Source: Actinoplanes lobatus (lineage in GTDB: Bacteria > Actinomycetota > Actinomycetes > Mycobacteriales > Micromonosporaceae). Taken from it: a DNA stretch of 64,000 bases. The notes below the pieces were generated by a model. It made no database searches, was not told the origin of the DNA, and saw only the letters and a list, made by a program, of their open reading frames with translations. Of this stretch, positions 62,261-64,000 are shown in pieces. The stretch spans positions 5,073,501 to 5,137,500 of the forward strand of contig NZ_JACHNC010000001.1 in NCBI RefSeq assembly GCF_014205215.1, read 5' to 3'. Numbering within the stretch: position 1 is the stretch's first letter; every line of letters begins with the position of its first letter. The position numbers and the translations under genes were made by a program.

Positions 62261-63628
62261 ATGGAAGGTTTGATCTTGAAGCCCCGCGCCGCACTCGGCG
62301 GTCTCTGCCTCGCCACGACGGCCTACTCGGTCCTCCAGTCGCTCGTCGTGCCTGCCCTCGGCGTCTTCCAGGACGAGCTGAACACCACCCCGTCCGCGAC
62401 GGCCTGGCTGCTCACCGCCTTCCTGCTGAGCGCCTCGATCTCCACACCGGTGCTCGGCCGGCTCGGCGACATCTACGGCAAACGCCGCATCCTGATCGCC
62501 GCCCTTACCGCCATGAGCGTCGGCGCCCTCACCTCCGCACTCGCCTCCGACCTGCCGGTCATGGTCGCCGGCCGGGTCGTGCAAGGCCTCGGCGGCGCCG
62601 TCTTCCCTCTCTGTTTCGCCCTGGTCAGAGAACACCTCCCGGCGCCCGGCCGCCCCCGCGCCTTCGTGATCATCTCCACCGTGATGAGCGTCGGCGGCGC
62701 CGTCGGCACCATCACCGCCGGCCCCATCCTCAGCCTGCTCTCCTCCCGCTGGCTGTTCCTGATCCCCGCGCTGGTCTCCGCGCTGGCGATCATCCCGGTG
62801 ATCCTTCTCCTGCCGCCCGGCGAGCGCGCGCCGTTCAACACCCGAATCGATTGGTACGGAGCCGCACTCCTCGCCACCTGGCTGGGTCTCCTGCTGCTGG
62901 CCATCAGCCGTTTCGGATCACCCGGCTGGCACTGGCCCCTGATCGGGGCCGCCATCCTGGCCCCGGTCTGGTGGCGCAGCCAGCGACGAGCCGACCAACC
63001 ACTCATCGATCTGCGCACCCTGGCCCTCCCGACCGTTCGCGCCACCAACGCCGCCACCCTTCTGCTCGGCTTCGGCATGTTCGGTTCCTGGATGGTGATC
63101 CCGCTGCTGGTGGCCGAGAAGTTCGACGCCGGACCCACCGTCGTCGGCCTGGTGATGGTGCCGACCGCCGTAGGCAACCTGCTGATCATGCGGGTCTACC
63201 GCCGCCTCACCGCACGCCAGGGACCACGCGCTGCCCTCGCCGCCGGCATCGCCATCGCCGGTGTCGCCTATCTCTGCCTCGCGGTCGGGCACCAGACCTT
63301 GGCACAGGTCTGCCTGGGCATCCTCGTCATGGGCGCCGGCATCGGCCTGGCCTTCGCGGCGGTCGGCGCGCTCGTCGTCGAGGCGGTGCCGAGTGAACAG
63401 ACCGGGGTGTCCGCCGCCGTCAACACCGTGATGCGCACGGTCGGAGGCAGCCTCGGCACCGCGGTCGGCGGCTCGGTCCTGACCTGGTCGCCGGGTGAGT
63501 CCTCCTACACCACCGTCCTGCTGCTCTACGCGGCCGCGCTGGCCGGCGCCCTGTGCTGCGCCATCCGGGTGCCGCGGCCGGTCACCGTATCCGGCGGGCC
63601 AGCCGAAGCTCGGACAGGTACCGCTTGA
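62261..63628 (+). CDS. MFS transporter, DHA2 (14-TM drug exporter) type
   Basis: 455 residues from ATG 62261; a TTG at 62276 (seven bases after GGAAGG) is an equally good start and would give 450. Motif A is at GRLGDIYGKRRILIAALT, motif C at GPILSLLSSRWLF-type and GGAVFPLCFALVREHLP near TM4. About 12-14 membrane helices. Probably exports a drug or toxic metabolite. The last 47 bp overlap the convergent methyltransferase gene end. Confidence 0.88.
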   Translation: MEGLILKPRAALGGLCLATTAYSVLQSLVVPALGVFQDELNTTPSATAWLLTAFLLSASISTPVLGRLGDIYGKRRILIAALTAMSVGALTSALASDLPVMVAGRVVQGLGGAVFPLCFALVREHLPAPGRPRAFVIISTVMSVGGAVGTITAGPILSLLSSRWLFLIPALVSALAIIPVILLLPPGERAPFNTRIDWYGAALLATWLGLLLLAISRFGSPGWHWPLIGAAILAPVWWRSQRRADQPLIDLRTLALPTVRATNAATLLLGFGMFGSWMVIPLLVAEKFDAGPTVVGLVMVPTAVGNLLIMRVYRRLTARQGPRAALAAGIAIAGVAYLCLAVGHQTLAQVCLGILVMGAGIGLAFAAVGALVVEAVPSEQTGVSAAVNTVMRTVGGSLGTAVGGSVLTWSPGESSYTTVLLLYAAALAGALCCAIRVPRPVTVSGGPAEARTGTA

Positions 63629-64000
63629 CGATCCGCCCGCCGTGCTCCTCGTCGATCAGCCGACCGATGCCGTCCAGCAGGGCAGACTGCTCAGGTCGTG
63701 GCATCGAGCGCGTGGTCGAGTAGGTGAGCAGCAGATCCAGATACTCCGGCGTCGTATAGGTGGCGTCCCACTCGTACCGATGAAAGACCGCCGGGCCGAA
63801 CCGGTCCGATGCCGCGATCTCCACATCGTCGTGCGGGATGTCCCGGGCCGGCTCCAAACGCAGATTCGGCGGGGTGCGCGGGTCATAACGCTCATACAAC
63901 CGCTGTGCCGCCGCGAAGAACACCTCGGTGCCACCCTTGATGTGATGCGTCGCGACAGTGGCGAGCAAACCACCGATCCGCAGGGCGTCCGCCGACCGTG
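63582..64000 (-). CDS. Class I SAM-dependent methyltransferase, C-terminal part (N-terminus off window)
   Basis: 139 codons are visible on the minus strand and the frame is open at 64000. The visible N-terminal part, ADALRIGGLLATVATHHIKGGTEVFF (given in part: RIGGLLATVATHH), is the strand after motif III of a Methyltransf_11-type enzyme. VFHRYEWDATYTTPEYLDLLLTYS is a conserved C-terminal segment of trans-aconitate-methyltransferase-like proteins, ending RIVKRYLSELRLA. The apparent TTG start at 63968 is inside the domain and is not real. Convergent with the MFS gene. Confidence 0.8.
   Translation of the reverse strand, partial: RSADALRIGGLLATVATHHIKGGTEVFFAAAQRLYERYDPRTPPNLRLEPARDIPHDDVEIAASDRFGPAVFHRYEWDATYTTPEYLDLLLTYSTTRSMPRPEQSALLDGIGRLIDEEHGGRIVKRYLSELRLARRIR

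Overview
The window is 64 kb of very GC-rich chromosomal DNA with dense gene packing, many GTG and TTG starts and many 4-bp ATGA/GTGA gene overlaps. Together with LppX/LprG-type lipoproteins, Methyltransf_19 proteins, DUF6082, DUF397-type small proteins, an AA10-CBM2 oxidase, Spo0M and an ECF sigma factor, this points to a soil actinomycete. I infer Micromonosporaceae, possibly Actinoplanes; no rRNA, tRNA or CRISPR was seen, so this rests on gene content only. Both ends cut through genes (an MFS exporter on the left, a methyltransferase on the right).

1-9 kb (minus strand): a probable RiPP locus. It holds a 51-residue precursor-like peptide, a B12-type radical SAM enzyme, a JmjC-like cupin oxygenase, an MFS exporter, a protein built only of small winged-helix-like segments, and a SAM methyltransferase. 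Four genes are joined by 4-bp overlaps. Downstream lies an LprG-like lipoprotein and MFS pair resembling mycobacterial lprG-P55. 9-12 kb: a large PAS/GAF histidine kinase. 12-15 kb: a secreted protein, a Ser/Thr kinase, a lipoprotein and an ECF sigma factor; the secreted protein and the lipoprotein share a small repeated domain. 15-21 kb: carbonic anhydrase, quinone oxidoreductase, GNAT acetyltransferase, secreted M6 protease and CocE-type hydrolase. 21-31 kb: a chemoreceptor, an ankyrin protein, a MacB-like ABC transporter facing a two-component system, and a second B12-type radical SAM enzyme. 31-34 kb: quinone reductase, a DedA-PAP2 membrane protein with a degenerate phosphatase site, and a holin-like protein.

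34-42 kb: a complete protocatechuate branch of the beta-ketoadipate pathway (pobA, pcaHG, pcaB, fused pcaDC, pcaF, pcaIJ) with an IclR regulator and two near-identical palindromic operators. It would turn 4-hydroxybenzoate into succinyl-CoA and acetyl-CoA.

42-50 kb: an accessory, decaying stretch. It contains a TIGR00725 protein, a 19-bp hairpin, a CebR-type box stranded downstream of a lytic polysaccharide monooxygenase gene, a ~790-bp inverted-repeat element with a 25-bp perfect hairpin (a third part-copy lies at 42.2 kb), an MFS gene remnant, a cyclase gene with an internal deletion, and an ISAs1-family insertion that splits a DUF6082 gene with a perfect 10-bp target duplication.

50-56 kb: small regulatory-type proteins, a hybrid PAS histidine kinase flanked by two Methyltransf_19 proteins, and a Spo0M-like protein with a His/Gly-rich tail. 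56-62 kb: an organosulfur scavenging operon (ABC transporter, TauD-type dioxygenase, NtaA/DszA-type flavin monooxygenase) preceded by a CRP-type box and a 23-residue cysteine-ending leader peptide. 62-64 kb: degenerate tandem repeats, an MFS transporter and the partial methyltransferase.
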